64,000 bases of DNA from Trogon surrucura. Its lineage: Eukaryota > Chordata > Aves > Trogoniformes > Trogonidae. The translations under genes and the position numbers were made by a program. The stretch lies in contig CM036636.1 of the NCBI GenBank assembly GCA_020746105.1, positions 3,348,001 to 3,412,000 on the forward strand. The letters run 5' to 3'. The notes under the pieces were generated by a model that was not told the origin of the DNA, searched no databases, and saw only the letters and a program-made list of their open reading frames with translations. Shown one piece after another: positions 1-11,706 of the stretch (positions within the stretch are counted from its first letter, which is position 1; each line of letters opens with the position of its first letter).

Positions 1-513
1 ACTGCCACAAGAAAACAGATGCACGATACGAGATTAGATGGACCTTGCCTGTGATAATGGCAAACGTGTCATGCCTCAGCCAGACAGGCGCAAACAACCA
101 ACGAGTTGCATCAGGCTGCTCAGGCGAGGGAGGCAGGAGCCTTTGCAGCCCCTGCCTGCGGGTAGCCTGGACACGGAGATGTGACAGTGACTTTGCAGCT
201 TGATTGCAGTTCCTGGCACGGCAACATTCCTGTTGCTAACCATGTCTAATCATTCCTTTTGAAAATCTTGTTAAGGTATTCTCTTCAATTAGCACTTGTT
301 TCAGTTGAGTTTCACGGATTAATTAGAAGTTGCATTACAAAAATAATTATGCCTTTTAACCATTTTCAGTTATTTACTTTAAATGTTAGTTTTGTGAAGC
401 AAACTGGCTCGGTGCCATGATCATTTGAGCAGAATCTGGCGCAGATTAATGAACAAACTTGAAAAGCAAGCAGCAAGTCCCCCAGCATTTTGTAATTAAG
501 CAGTTTGATTAAA

Positions 514-571
514 AACAACTGGAACAACTCTCTATACAGAGCAACAAACTGGAGCAACTCTCTGCATTGAG
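514..571. repeat. Two-copy diverged tandem repeat (about 29 bp)
   Basis: Two adjacent units share a core reading AACAACTGGAACAACTCTCT in the first copy and a near-identical version with one inserted A and one A-to-G change in the second. The last third of the unit has diverged. It is a simple local duplication with no sign of function. Confidence 0.5.
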
Positions 572-3500
572 ACCTCTGTGACAGCAAATAATAAAACGAG
601 GACTGAAAATAATTTAGGTAGCTTGAAATTTTTCTTGGCTACCTGATAGTTTCCTAGGAGAGGTTTCTGAAGAGGGGGCATTTAGGCAATGCAGATATTA
701 TTTCCCAGCCTTCTACTTTGCAAACACAGAGTGACAAAGGGATGTAGCTGAATTTTTTTGAGGGAGGAACTGAAATACTTGTCCTGACATGCTTTTGCTG
801 CTCTGCAGACACAGCTCATGGAATTCAAAGCGGGTGACTTGTTATATGAGCTGAGAATTTGTGCCATCAGCTCTAATGGAGTTGCTTCTGCCTTACTGTG
901 ATGCCAGTGAAATCTAAACCCAGCCCTCTAATAGGACCCGTGCACAAATGGCCCGTGGCTGTGAAAAGCTGTCACCCGAGTGGGACAAAAGGCTGAGTCT
1001 TGCTACTGGGGTGAAATTCCAGCACTGCTTTTGGGGAAGGTGAGCTGCTTTACACCGGCTGACAAACTGGCTCAAAGTAAAGCTGGGCATAAGAACTGGT
1101 TCGCCTACGACTCTCCTCAGGCTCCATCATGCTGGTTCCTGTCCGTGTGTGAGCAGAACCGTAACCGACGTGAGCAAGGCCAGTGTGAAGAAGCTGACGC
1201 CGCAGCTGAAGTGCGAGGCAGCGCTAAATGTTGTTCACCTCGCGTTAAGGGCACCTCAGGAAGACAGAAAAATATACATATTCTTCTCTCCCTGTCTTAG
1301 CATTACCTCTGAGCTGCATTTCTGTGGAAATGTGCCTGTCTGGGGCCTCAGACATCAATTTTCTCTTATTTTCTAACCCATTTAGCTCTTTCTTTCACAG
1401 GCAGATCTTGTTTAGAATCAATAGCTCCCCCCTATCAGCCCCATTTAGCGTGTATTCATTTATTGGATTTTAAAAATGAAGAGAAAGAAAACTGAAAAGA
1501 GAAAATACAGGGTTTTCATTGGAAGTCTAGTATTTGAAATACAGACCCTTTCTTTTGCCTTTTAGTACTATTGTGTTACAAAACACAGTTGAAACCCATT
1601 TATGCTACAGCTTGGCTTATAAAATCCGTAAGCAGACTCCAAAGATCTCTTTTAACACCCTCCAAACCTGAGACCTCGAATGCTGCCTGGACCCCTTTAG
1701 TCAGTCCTCTCCCCTCCTCAATGCATGTTCCACGAATTTGCAGCAAGTCTTAAAGTTTTTTCACATCTGGCCTCTACCAAGCTATGACATGAAACGAGTA
1801 TGTGCAGACATCTGGCAGTGACCTGTTCCATCATTCTGGTGTTCCTCTGCAGAAGCGTGGTCACCTCCTGTCCTGAAGGTAGCTTGGGTGGCCCCTGCAG
1901 GGCTGGCCTGTTAGCTTTAGTCAGGAATTGAAAACCACCCTGTCTTCCAGAGGGCCTGCTTATGATTTGGATGTGTGGAGAAAAGGAAAGTTTGGAAAGA
2001 GCTGTGCCCAGAGTCCTGTCCTTACCGGTCAGCCTGTTCCTTCCCAGAACTGCTGTGGTGCACACTGCAAGAAACAGGAGCATAAAACTCCTGCACCTTC
2101 CAGGGAACTTGACCAAGTGAAACACTTCGTAAATCGGTAAGAAAAGCTGTATTTCTTTATCAATAATCCCCCCCGCCCCAGGAAATGGGCAGAGGAGTAC
2201 CACTGATGAGGTGAAACGGGCACGTTTTCACACTGCTTGCTCGTGAGAAATCCCGCACGTAACAAGTTTGCAGTTGTCGGATGATGTTACTCTTCTTTGT
2301 AATTTAAAGAAAAGATCAAACTAGTCTTTTCTTAATGTACATCAGCATGGATGCTTCCCCTCTCTTCAGGGTCTCATAAAACAACCAGCTTGACACAGGT
2401 TCCGTGTTCCTTTCTTCCTTGTGGCATTATTTTTTTGCCTTATTCAGGATTGTTTGTGCTTTCCTCTTCCTCAGCACTGCAGTGAGGAAAATGTGCTGAT
2501 TTTTCTGTCTGTTCAACTGGCAAGGTGTTTGAGGGAGTCGTGTCGGGATGGGATACGTAAAAGAGTGATTTAAGTAGGATGTATTTAGCCTCTCCATATG
2601 AGTGGAATGACCCTTGCATGGAAGTCATTCCTTGTATCTGCAACATATGTATATTCCATTGCATGCACATGTGTACACGGGATATGTATACTGCAAACCA
2701 GAGCTTTTCTGAGCTAACCCCAGCTCACAGAAAAATGCTTCCTCAGACAAAAAGGGTAACCAGGAAACTGGTCTCTGCAGGAAACCAAACCTAAGCAGCA
2801 CATGTAGCCACATAGCCTGATTTTGGTACTGTTATTCCTGAGTTGCCCAAATGTAGTAAGAACAACGGCAGGTCAGCGTATCCTCTCACTCTGGCAATGC
2901 TGACGGGCACCAGGCTGGAGATGGGATGAAGTTGGTTTTGAGAGTGTCGAGCAACATGGGAAAGGTTGTCTGCAGAGGGTAAGGTAACCTCCATCACATG
3001 CGACTCCTTTAAAAGCCCCAAGTGTCACGGAAGAGGGTTGAAGAAGAAATCCTTTTAGCAATGGGCTGTCTTGAATCTCTGGGGGAAATGTCTGTGTGGT
3101 TCTCATGAATGATCCCAAGAAGAACCTAATAAGTGTGAATACTTAAAGAAGCCCCTAGCACTTAGGTGCAATGCGGTGTCTTCTCCAGGAACCAGGCCAA
3201 GACTTCTATTGTAGTATCAATTATTGAAATGGGCCAGCCCAGCTCTGTTAGCAGCCTTCCTCCTCTTGGCCAGGAGGGTACTTTCAGAGTCCAGGGAAAA
3301 GAGATGCTTCGGCACCTGCTGTTTGGCAGAGACCTCAAACACATTGAGCCCCAGGGGCAAAAGACTTTCTGCTGAGAAGCGTGCAGCCCGTGTGCTGGGC
3401 AGGCTTTTGGTGATGTTGGAGGGTCCCTGTGTGTCAGGATGTAAAAAGCAGATTGAGTTTGGGACTTTCTTTTTCTTTTTTTTGTTTTTATTTTTGAGCC

Positions 3501-6493
3501 AGACCTTGTGATCTCAGATAGAAAAGCATGGACATAAAAATAAGTGAATTGTAAGCTACACTGAGCTTGCAAAATAGGTTCAGCGTGGTGACAACAAGCT
3601 ATCCCTTCGATCCATGTTGGTAAAGGGACCATGTGCTGGAAACACACGCGTGCAAGGCAGCTTCAGCCCGGGTGGCTCAAGAGCTGATAGACCCTTAGCA
3701 GCCTAGGGTTCAGTGCAAGGTGCACAAAGTAAATCTGAGAGGCTTTATACATCTGCAGGATTCATCTTTGCAGCTTCTGCTTCCCTGCTTTCAGTACTCA
3801 GGCAAACCCCATTAAAGATACCTTGTATTTTTTTTCTCCAACACCTCCCACATCCGTTGTAACAGGTTTTTTGTAGAGACCGTGCTTCCAATGGTGATGA
3901 CTGTGAAGTAAATACAATCACCTTTCCACCCCCCCCCTTCTGTCTAACATATGCCTATCTGTTGTTTAACTCTGAGTTTATCAGAGCAGAGTTTCATCTC
4001 CTTAAATATCTGGAAAGCATCTGGCGAATAATAGATGGAAGTGTGTACAAACAGTTAAAAGCTTCACCTGTTTTATGCTGCTTTTCCTGTAGTGCTTTCG
4101 ACTCAGGATGAGAATTAAAACTAAAAAACATAAAACTCCCTAAAGCTTGTATGATTTCCAAGCTCCAGTACAGTGGCCTTCAACTCATGGCTCTCAAACC
4201 TCCTGTTGTCTGTAGAGCCCTGAGAGAGCTGAGGCTGACCAGGAATGCTGAGTTGCATCTTCCTTGCATCACGTATTGTGCTTCGGTGCTGCTGCTCACG
4301 GCCTCCGTAAGTTAAGGGTCAGTGCCCGTACGTGAAGTCCGAGTCTGTATTTAGGTGGAGGCTTGCACTGACATTAGGTATAAACCATTCTTGTTGCTGT
4401 CTTTTCCTGTACTTTGTTCATAATCTGACTGAATTCTGCTTTCTTTCTGCCTGAGATTTAGAAGGCAGGCACCCCCAATACGTTGACCCCAAACAAGTCA
4501 TGTTCTGTGCCTCAACATGGGTAAGGGCTGCCAAATCTGCCCTTCTGGTTCCAGGTGCCTTACACAGCTCACGTGGAAGTTTAACAGCACAAGTACAAAA
4601 TCTGCATCCTTTAATTGCAGTGCAATAATGGTAATATGAATTCTATTTTACTGTTTACCTGGAAAATACACTAATGTGAAGCAAAGAGGTGTGAAAAATA
4701 TTGTAAGGATGGCCATACTGAAGTTTCTCCCAAAATAGAGTCTGCATAGACTAGTAATAAGTTCACCTTTTTGTAAGCAGACGAAGCTGCTAAATGTGCG
4801 AAGGCTCTGCTCTTAAGCATTCCCATAAGAGTAAGCAGCCCTTCCTGGGGAGGCTGAAATAATGATCTATTTAGGCTTTTATTCAGAATTCAAAATTCAC
4901 CTACATCTCTCTGCCTAGGCCATATCAAAATCCAGGCACCAGTGAAATCCTCTGGAGACCCAAATGAAGATCTGAAGACCTGAATCTGAAGCCAGCCAAG
5001 AGGCAAAGGGACTCGGGAGAAATCTAGGCAGCCTAAATGTGCTCTTTAGTGGCTATTCACATCTCATATGTTCTTTGGCCAACAACTCACATCCAAGAAT
5101 GTAAAATCCTCCTCCACTCTTTCCCCTCTTTCTGTCCAGTCCTACAGCCCTTATGTGAACTTTGAGTAATTCCCATCAAAGTCAGCTGGTTTGCTGAGTG
5201 GAGTTCAAATCCCTCTTGGCTCTGGGTAGTGGAGCTTTAAGTCCTGGTAATAAAAAAGATTGGGGAATCTGCAGAGAATTAGCAAACCACAGGCCAACTC
5301 CATATCCTGCTCACTGCCTCATCAACCCTTTTCTGAAGAAAAGGAGCTCACTGTCCAGTCTTCTCGGGTCCAGCAGAGAGACCTTAAAGCCTGCTACCTT
5401 TCAGCTGAAGGTCTGTCTTGAGATGCTCTTCTCTGAAGCCTCAGAATAAATTAAAAAGGAACCCTGTTGTTCCAGTCCTGGCAGGGAGCTTAATGAGATA
5501 CGTTCTCGAGATTGACAGTCGTTCTTGACAGCCTTCATAGCGTCCCTTTGATGCTCTCCTAACAATAGTTTCCAAGGTAGTAAATTATAACTGGACACAA
5601 AGCCTTCACTGGGAAATGAAGGTGCTATTTTGAGCTTACCAACTCTAAATGCAGAAAGAGGCAATTTTTAGCGATACGCTTACCAGGCTTAGCTTGAGCA
5701 ATGATTTAGGCATCTAAGAAAGATAGTATTTAAGTGGTTTTATTGCGATAAATGGGATTAAAATTCACTTTTTATCAAAGCATCAAGATCCCTAAACATG
5801 CACTTAATCAAGAATATTAGACTGTAGCCTAAATTGTTCTTTTCCTGATTTCTTCACAGAGCTTTTTGCGTGAGCTCAGGATGTGCTGAGCAGAAGAGGG
5901 CAAGTGCCTCGGGAACACTGTGGCTGTTGGAGTTATTATCCTGTGCCCTGAGCTGCTTTTGAATGGTGGCTGGGCCTCCTCCCCCTGGAATCTAGGTGCT
6001 TTTTGAGTTTGAAATCACTGGATTTTTAACTGTGTTGATAAGGCAATACGTGGTGATGCAAGCGCGTTAGAACCGGAGCAGATGAGAAAGACCCACTCCT
6101 GCCCTTCGGGGCCTTGCCAGAGGGGTTTGAAACAAAGCGCCAGCGTTTCAGAGCTCTGTTATGGATGTGTCTGATCTGCACCGCTTGCTCTGACCGGCTG
6201 CAAGCGAGGGGAATTGATAGCAACATGAATCAGTGTCTGGATGCAATATCTGTGGCTTAAGATCAGCTCACGGAAGTACAGGCGTTTCGGAGAGATGTCG
6301 TGCCAAGGGATGAAACCAGGGAACTGCCAGCTCTAATGCAGCTTTCTCTTCTCCCTGCTAATTGTTTTAGATAATGAGGGAGACGGAAGCACTCATGATG
6401 CTTACGCCCAGAGGGTTGAATCCCAGCAGAGTTGACTCAGCTATTCATCCTTACAAAGCAGATAAGCTTGGTGGTGTGCGTAGTAGGAATGAG

Positions 6494-6511
6494 AAAAAAA
6501 AAAAAAAAAAA
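6494..6511 (+). repeat. Poly-A run (18 bases)
   Basis: An uninterrupted run of 18 A residues. The sequence upstream is not recognisable as a retrocopy or SINE, so I treat it as a simple repeat rather than a retroposon tail. Confidence 0.8.
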
Positions 6512-7412
6512 GAAAAGCTTTCCATTAGGAAAAAGGGCTCCATTTGAACAACGTTTATAAAAACTCCCTTTCTCGATTCCCTACCCCAAATGAAGGGGGG
6601 GAAGAGTATTGTTAGAAGAGATGCATGTATTTGGAATTAGTCTTTTAATAGCTTTGACCAAGCTAAAAAAGAATGGCAATGTTTTTAGGATAAAACCATC
6701 TGCACAACGAGGGGAAGCGGATCCGTATTGCCTGCCTTGCAGTCCCTGCCCCGCCAGGCTTAGCACGGAGCGAGCGATGCTCCGTGCCCCGTTGTTGGCT
6801 CGGTAATAGCTCCCACTTCAGCTTTTTAATTTCCTATAGTTGAAGGTGCTGTAGGGGATTATCTGGCATCTTTCACACATGCTGCTTTTATTTACTTTAC
6901 TAAAATACTTATCTTCATGTAACAGACACTCAGTTTGTGGCCCTGTGACAACCGTGCTTTTGGTGATACACACAGTTACTCGTGTGGTGGGGCAGAGGAA
7001 CGTGCTGTATCTTGTAGCTGAGTGCCAGGAGCGTGTCCTGCTACGTGACGTGCCTGTGTGATCCATCGTGGCCAAAATGAGGGGTTTTTTAGACTGTAGA
7101 GGAGCAAATCATTGATGAAATCTGTGCTATCGTGTGCAAGCGTGTGAGTAACCACCACCTGCACCATGAGATGTGATGGTGCAAGGGGAGCACTGGCAGC
7201 CTGATGCTTTGGATCCTTAATGTGCTCTCGCACCAGTGCCGAGCAATAATTTCAGTTTGTGAGCAAACCGGAGTAAGGAAGCATGGAACGAATATGGCTG
7301 GATTGAGAAGGTACAGCTTGGGGAAGGAAATTATGCTCGGCCATGCTGGCTTGCAGCTGCGTTATGCAAGACCCTCCCTGGTTTTCGGGAGGGTGGAGGC
7401 GTTGCTTTGTGC

Positions 7413-7470
7413 CGTCCTTGCCCACAGGTGGGGTTGGGGCTCGTCCTTGCCCACAGGTGGGGTTGGGGCT
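7413..7470 (+). repeat. Perfect 29-bp tandem duplication, G-rich
   Basis: Two identical 29-base units lie head to tail, each ending in GGTGGGGTTGGGGCT. The absence of any mismatch points to a recent duplication or conversion. Together the units give four GGGG runs, two per unit, separated by TT within a unit and a longer loop between units, so the G-rich strand could form a G-quadruplex. Overlapping open frames of about 120-160 codons through this stretch have no recognisable product. Confidence 0.85.
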
Positions 7471-8999
7471 CGTGGCAGCTCTGTCGAGCCTGTGCCTTGG
7501 CAGCACCAGGACGGCCCCTGGATGCAAGGGAAGAAGGAGTTCTGTGTTTGCTCGGTTGTGTACCCCCTGCAGTGAAGCAGTCAGAGCCAGGAGCTTTTAC
7601 TTCATACCTGGGGGGGGTTCTTTGGCATCTTTTCTGAAAGATTATTTTTTTTCCTCGATGGCTTTTACTTTGTATTTCAGACAACTCCATTACGGGAAAC
7701 TAAGGGACTTCTCTAGCAACCATCTTTCTCAATGGGATGCTGTAGGTCAGAGGCAAAATCCTTTTCCCTATATGTTCTTCTTTACAAATATTCCATTCTG
7801 GTTATATTCCCTTTGCCCTTGAGTCCTGATGTCTCATGCATGTTTATTTTTTTCTACATTTCCTTTAGGGACTCGCAGGAATGTGTCTATTTTCAACAGG
7901 GAGAGGCGCCATTGTAACAAGTGTCATGTTTACCCTGTGACTCTTGTTTCTGAAAAAGGAAAAATTTCCAAGGAAAAGCGGGGAAGTCGTATGGGGAATC
8001 CACTTGATCTGTCCCTACAGTTTTCATTTTTCTTACTCTCTGGGGGGGGATTCCTACTCGAGTCAGAATTGTGGATGGACATAGCTATTTGTTATTCTTA
8101 GCTGCTTTTGAGAGAAGCCAAAACTGGTGGTTTCCATTAGTCATTTCCCACGTTGACCATAGAAAGGCCGTGGCAGGGCATGACGCTGGCCCTCAGCCTA
8201 CTGCCAGTATCCAGGAACTGGGGTGAAGGACTCTCCCTACAGACTGTATATTAAAGGGAATTCCTTTTCGTGGGTGGAGATTCACATTTTCCCTCCGGGG
8301 CTGGGGAACCTCGTGTTCCTGTTCCCTCGTGCAGAGATTCAGCTATGCTAGGCAGCTTCCTCGAGATTTCCATGGCAGAGGCTCACGGAATGTGATGGGC
8401 TTCGCTCAGCCACGGCGCTGCAGTACGGTGCGGCTCGACGCTAGGGGTAGTGTTAGGTTTGGTGTACGGAGTAACAGCATCAGCTCGGGTAGAACAGACG
8501 CAGAGTAAGGCTAATCCAAAGTTTGTATCATTTCCTCTTTTGTTTTCTGTTCTGATTGTTTGAGGTTCACAAAGCTGTGGTTAGTTATTTCTCTGTTTTT
8601 CTTTCCTATTGCTTTACAGTTTTGCCAGCTGCCTTCGTTCTTGTGGCATTCCTGGTACGAGAGGCAGGACAGACCTTTCTAAAAAGGCAGCTTAAAGCTC
8701 TTTGTGAAAGTCTCGCAGTCCAAGCTGGCAGACAGAAATGGCATGAGGATTGGATGAATGTTCAAGTGTTTTACTTCTGTGAGCCTAATGATCAGTGCTG
8801 TGTCATTGAACCGTAAGCCGTATGGAACAGACAGCTGAGCAAAGACTTCATGCGTTCTCTGAAATGTTCAGCATTTTCTAAAGCAGTAATGCCATCGGTG
8901 ATAATAAAGAGGTATATTAAGTTATGGAGACGGTCTCTTTGAAGCAGAGACTACACTAACTGGCACAGAGAACACTTGCCACCTGATCACTTGGTATGA

Positions 9000-9145
9000 C
9001 AGAATCACAGAATGTCAGGGATTGGAAGGGACCTCAAAAAATCATCAAGTCCAACCCCCCTGCCAGAGCAGGAACGCCTCGATAATGCTACACAGGAACG
9101 TGTCCAGGTGGGTCTTGAATGTCTCCAGAGAAGGAGACTCCACAG
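9000..9145 (-). mobile_element. CR1 LINE 3' fragment, 5'-truncated
   Basis: The left edge reads as the reverse complement of a CR1 3' terminus (AGAATCACAGAATGTCAGGG), followed by the typical tail segment GGAAGGGACCTC and GTCCAACCCCCCTGCCAGAG. It continues into the end of CR1 ORF2 (GTGTCCAGGTGGGTCTTGAA, then TCTCCAGAGAAGGAGACTCC) and stops abruptly at about 9145, the usual 5' truncation. The tail differs from that of the copies at 19553 and 25612, so this is a separate subfamily (CR1-Y or CR1-J type by memory). Strand is inferred from the 3' end lying at the left. Confidence 0.9.
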
Positions 9146-9232
9146 TCTATGATCATTTGTTCTTGCTATTCCTATCTATGCGCTAAAGATTTGAGTGTAT
9201 TTTTCTTACTTATTTGTTGCTGCTTGAACTTC

Positions 9233-9252
9233 TTTTTTTTTTTTTTTTTTTT
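9233..9252 (-). repeat. Poly-T run (20 bases)
   Basis: Uninterrupted T20 on the plus strand. No retrocopy is recognisable on the minus strand ahead of it. Confidence 0.85.
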
Positions 9253-9393
9253 GACCGGAAAGCGCCAGGGCCCTTCAGGATGGGTGACATTACTCCCAGC
9301 TTAGTGGAATACTTCTAACTCATCTTCTATTTCTTGACACCATCAAAGCTTGTTGGAGCCTCATAGGCAGAAATGCTTGAGCAGCACCACTCG

Positions 9394-9398
9394 GTGAC
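9394..9398 (+). repeat. Left target-site duplication (GTGAC)
   Basis: Five bases immediately before the TG end of the LTR, identical to 10588-10592. This marks the integration site. Confidence 0.85.
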
Positions 9399-10587
9399 TG
9401 TCGTGGGTTGACCCTGGCCAGCCGCCAGGTACCCACACAGCCGCTCACTCACTCCCCCCTTCACTACTGAACAGGGGGAGAAAATATCTCCAAAGGCTCA
9501 GGGTTTGAGATAAGGACAGGGAGATCACCCTCATTTACCGTCCCGGGCAAAACAGACTCAGTTTTGGGGAAATTAGGTACATTTATTAAAAGAACTAATC
9601 AGAGAGGAGTAGTGAGAACTGAGAAAGAGCAAACAAATCTTAAACAGAACACCTTCCCCCCATCCCTCCCTTCTTCCCGGGCCCAACATCAATCCCGGCT
9701 TCTCCACCTCCTCCCCCCGAGCGGCGCAGGGGGACAGGGAATGGGGGTTACGGTCAGTTCATCCGACGTTGGTTCCACCGCTTCTTCACTCTGGGGGAGG
9801 ACTCTTCACTCTTCCCCAGGGCCACTGTGGGGTCCCTCTCACGGGAGACAAGCTTCACGCTCTCTTCTCCGCGTGAGTCGTCCCACGAAGGGCAATTCAT
9901 CACAAACTGCCCGACGGGAGACACCTCATGAGGGGCAGCCCACCCCTCGTGAGTCTGAGGCGCAGTCCTTCGGGGGAAACTGCTCCAGCGTGAGCCACCC
10001 GCAGCGTCCCAAAAGTCCCACCAGCCAACCTGCTCCAGCGTGGGCATTCCTCTCTTCCACGGGCTACAGGTTCCGGCAGCGACTTGCTCTGATGCGGGCT
10101 TCCCACGGGCTACAGTCCCCTTTCAGGCATCCACCCACACGGCGTGGAGTCCTCGGTGGACATCTACGCGGTGATCCTCACGGTGGACTTCTGCACCTCG
10201 CCCATGGGCTGCAGGGGGACAACCCGCTTCACCATGGTCTTCACCACGGACCCAGGGGACTCCTTCTGCTCCGGCGCCTGGAGCTCATCCTCCCCCCCCC
10301 TCTCCTTCTTTACTGACCTTGGTGTCTGTACAAATTCTCACTCCTCCATCTCTGTGCCAGCTGTTATGGCGCAGTTCTTTTTCCCGTTCTTAAATATGTT
10401 TTTCACAGAGGCGTTCCTCTGCTATCACCTTACTGATAGGCTCAGCCTTGGCCAGCGGCGGGTCCCTCTTTGTAGCCGGCTGGCATTGGCTCTATCAATC
10501 TTGGGGAGCTTCTAGCAGCTTCTTACAGAAGCCACCCTGCAGCTCCCCACCCCCGCCGCCGAAATCTGGCCAGGCCAAACCAAAACA

Positions 10588-10592
10588 GTGAC
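10588..10592 (+). repeat. Right target-site duplication (GTGAC)
   Basis: Five bases immediately after the CA end of the LTR, identical to 9394-9398. Confidence 0.85.
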
Positions 10593-11520
10593 AAAGAACC
10601 GGTGTTCGAGTCATTTGTGTGTTAAAACAGGCCCTGGAGCAGCTCCAGATCCAGGCACGCCCATGCAGAGCAGACGTCATGGTTCTGTTGTACCAAGTGG
10701 GATATTTAAGATCTGGAGCATTTTTACGCTTTCCCTTTAGTTGCTTTAAATGCACGATGTTACAATGTAAGGGTGGATATCAAGCCCTTCTCTATACTGG
10801 AAGGCACCAGAGTAACCTGAAGGTAAAAGCCAGGAAGGGTGGCTTCTGCCGTGGTTTACAGATCCCTGCTATCAGCAGTATCCTAGCACTTGGCAAGGAT
10901 TTTTTTTTTTCCCAACTAATGCTTTCCAAATTTGAAGAAGATCTAAAACAAAGTTCACCAAAAGAGCCCCATACTTTAAGAGATAATAATTTTAGTGCTT
11001 AAGAAAGGAAGAAAATTCAATGGCAAATTGCCATAAAGTCTCTGGAGTCCAACGTATGATTCCTTCTTTCCTTACCGTCTATCCAGGCCTTTCTTCCTAT
11101 TTGTTTCATTCTTACGTGCTTTTTCTAATTCCTTTTAATGACATTATTTACCTGGAACCGTGGCTTGCTTAACAGCTCAGAGCCACAGAAACTGTCGGGT
11201 CTGCTATTTTCTGGCTTTTAGCTGAAGCAGAATGAAAACCGATACTATTGCAGATTGTGATTGAGGTGAAGGAACGAGGGGTGGATTGTGTGTAGATTGT
11301 TTAGTCTTGTTTGGTGCTGTGATGAATTTTGTTCTGATTTTGGTGTTGGGAGTCTTTGGTTTTTCTGTTTCAATGTTAATGTTGTGTGATGAATGTAAAC
11401 TTTAATTGCAGAAGAGAGGGCACCATCGCAGAGCGAGTTCCTTCCAGCCTCCCCAGTTCCAAGTCACCTCCGTGGCGAGTGCAGCAGATGTGCCAGCTCC
11501 ACTGGGCTGTGAATAAGGAT
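10593..11520. other. Unique non-coding DNA
   Basis: Ordinary non-coding sequence between the solo LTR and the SINE. A 127-codon open frame at 10619-11002 has no recognisable domain and low-complexity stretches, so I do not call it. T-rich and G/T-rich runs lie at 11270-11400. Nothing else is seen. Confidence 0.55.
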
Positions 11521-11706
11521 ATCATAGAATCCTAGAATGGCCTAGGCTGGAAGGGACCTTAGAGATCATTTAATCCAACCTCTCTGTCATGGGCAGGGAC
11601 GCCACCTCTCGACTAGGTCAGGCAACACGTGAGAACCCAACGGGGATTGACCCCACGACCTTGGTGTTATCAGCACCACCCTCTAACCGAGTGAGCTAAC
11701 CAGTCC
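11521..11706 (-). mobile_element. tRNA-Ile-derived SINE with CR1 tail (TguSINE1-like)
   Basis: Read on the minus strand, the first 74 bases (11706 down to 11633) fold onto a tRNA-Ile. They carry an A-box region (TTAGCTCACTCGG), an anticodon-loop region (GGTGCTGATAACACC, anticodon GAT) and a T-arm/B-box region (GGGGTCAATCCCC). A CR1-type 3' tail follows (about 11630 to 11521), with CCTGACCTAG, GACAGAGAGGTTGGATTA, GGTCCCTTCCAGCCTAGG and the terminal ATTCTAGGATTCTATGAT. The same tail ends the CR1 copies at 19553-20222 and 25612-26260, so the SINE was probably copied by that LINE's reverse transcriptase. The internal RNA polymerase III promoter boxes are near intact. This arrangement is known, from memory, in passerine birds (TguSINE1 and relatives). 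The CR1 tail and head mismatches argue against a working tRNA gene. Confidence 0.85.
11633..11706 (-). other. tRNA-Ile-like head of the SINE
   Basis: Seventy-four bases align end to end with a tRNA-Ile, including D-arm, anticodon arm and T-arm. Changes from a functional tRNA include a disrupted acceptor stem (GGACTGG against TGGGTTC) and T-arm changes. The body runs straight into a CR1 tail instead of a T-rich terminator, so I annotate it as the pol III promoter part of the retroposon. Confidence 0.8.

Larger units (their letters stand above)
1..8999. other. Unique non-coding DNA, no gene seen
   Basis: I see no supportable exon, RNA gene or clear mobile element here. Open frames reach about 160 codons (for example 3162-3647 and 1718-2203 on the minus strand, 7343-7822 on the plus strand), but they overlap each other in several frames and resemble no family I know. 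Contents worth noting are a diverged 2-copy repeat at 514-571, an 18-base A run at 6494-6511 and a perfect 29-bp duplication at 7413-7470. Base composition is mixed, with a small CpG-richer patch near 8395-8450. It is probably intron or intergenic sequence. Confidence 0.6.
9146..9398. other. Spacer with 20-base T run
   Basis: Short unique spacer between the CR1 fragment and the solo LTR. It holds an uninterrupted T run at 9233-9252. The last five bases (GTGAC, 9394-9398) are the left copy of the target-site duplication of the LTR. Confidence 0.7.
9394..10592 (-). mobile_element. Solo LTR of an avian endogenous retrovirus with 5-bp target duplication
   Basis: The element proper is 9399-10587. 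It begins TGTCGTGGG and ends CCAAAACA, so it has TG...CA ends, and it is flanked on both sides by GTGAC (9394-9398 and 10588-10592). A 5-bp duplication fits class III (ERVL-like) integration. There is no internal region, primer-binding site, gag, pol or env, so this is a solo LTR left by recombination between two LTRs. The minus strand is suggested by a TATTTAAG box at 10389-10396 near one end and AATAAA at 9582-9587 near the other; read this way U3 would be about 190 bp with a long R region. The interior repeats a degenerate module (CTGCTCCAGCGTG, CCACGGGCTACAG) several times. I recognise the start (GGTTGACCCTGGCCAGC) as a common bird LTR. The 250-codon open frame at 9564-10316 and the one at 10144-10515 lie wholly inside it and are not genes. 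Confidence 0.88.

Noticed and set aside
9564..10316. A 250-codon plus-strand open frame, the longest in the window
   Set aside because: It lies wholly inside the solo LTR, has a low-complexity Ser/Pro/Arg/Gly/His-rich translation and overlaps open frames on the other strand. It is a by-product of GC-rich LTR sequence.
11633..11706. A functional tRNA-Ile gene
   Set aside because: The acceptor stem is mismatched, there is no terminator, and the tRNA part is fused to a CR1 tail. It is the head of a SINE.
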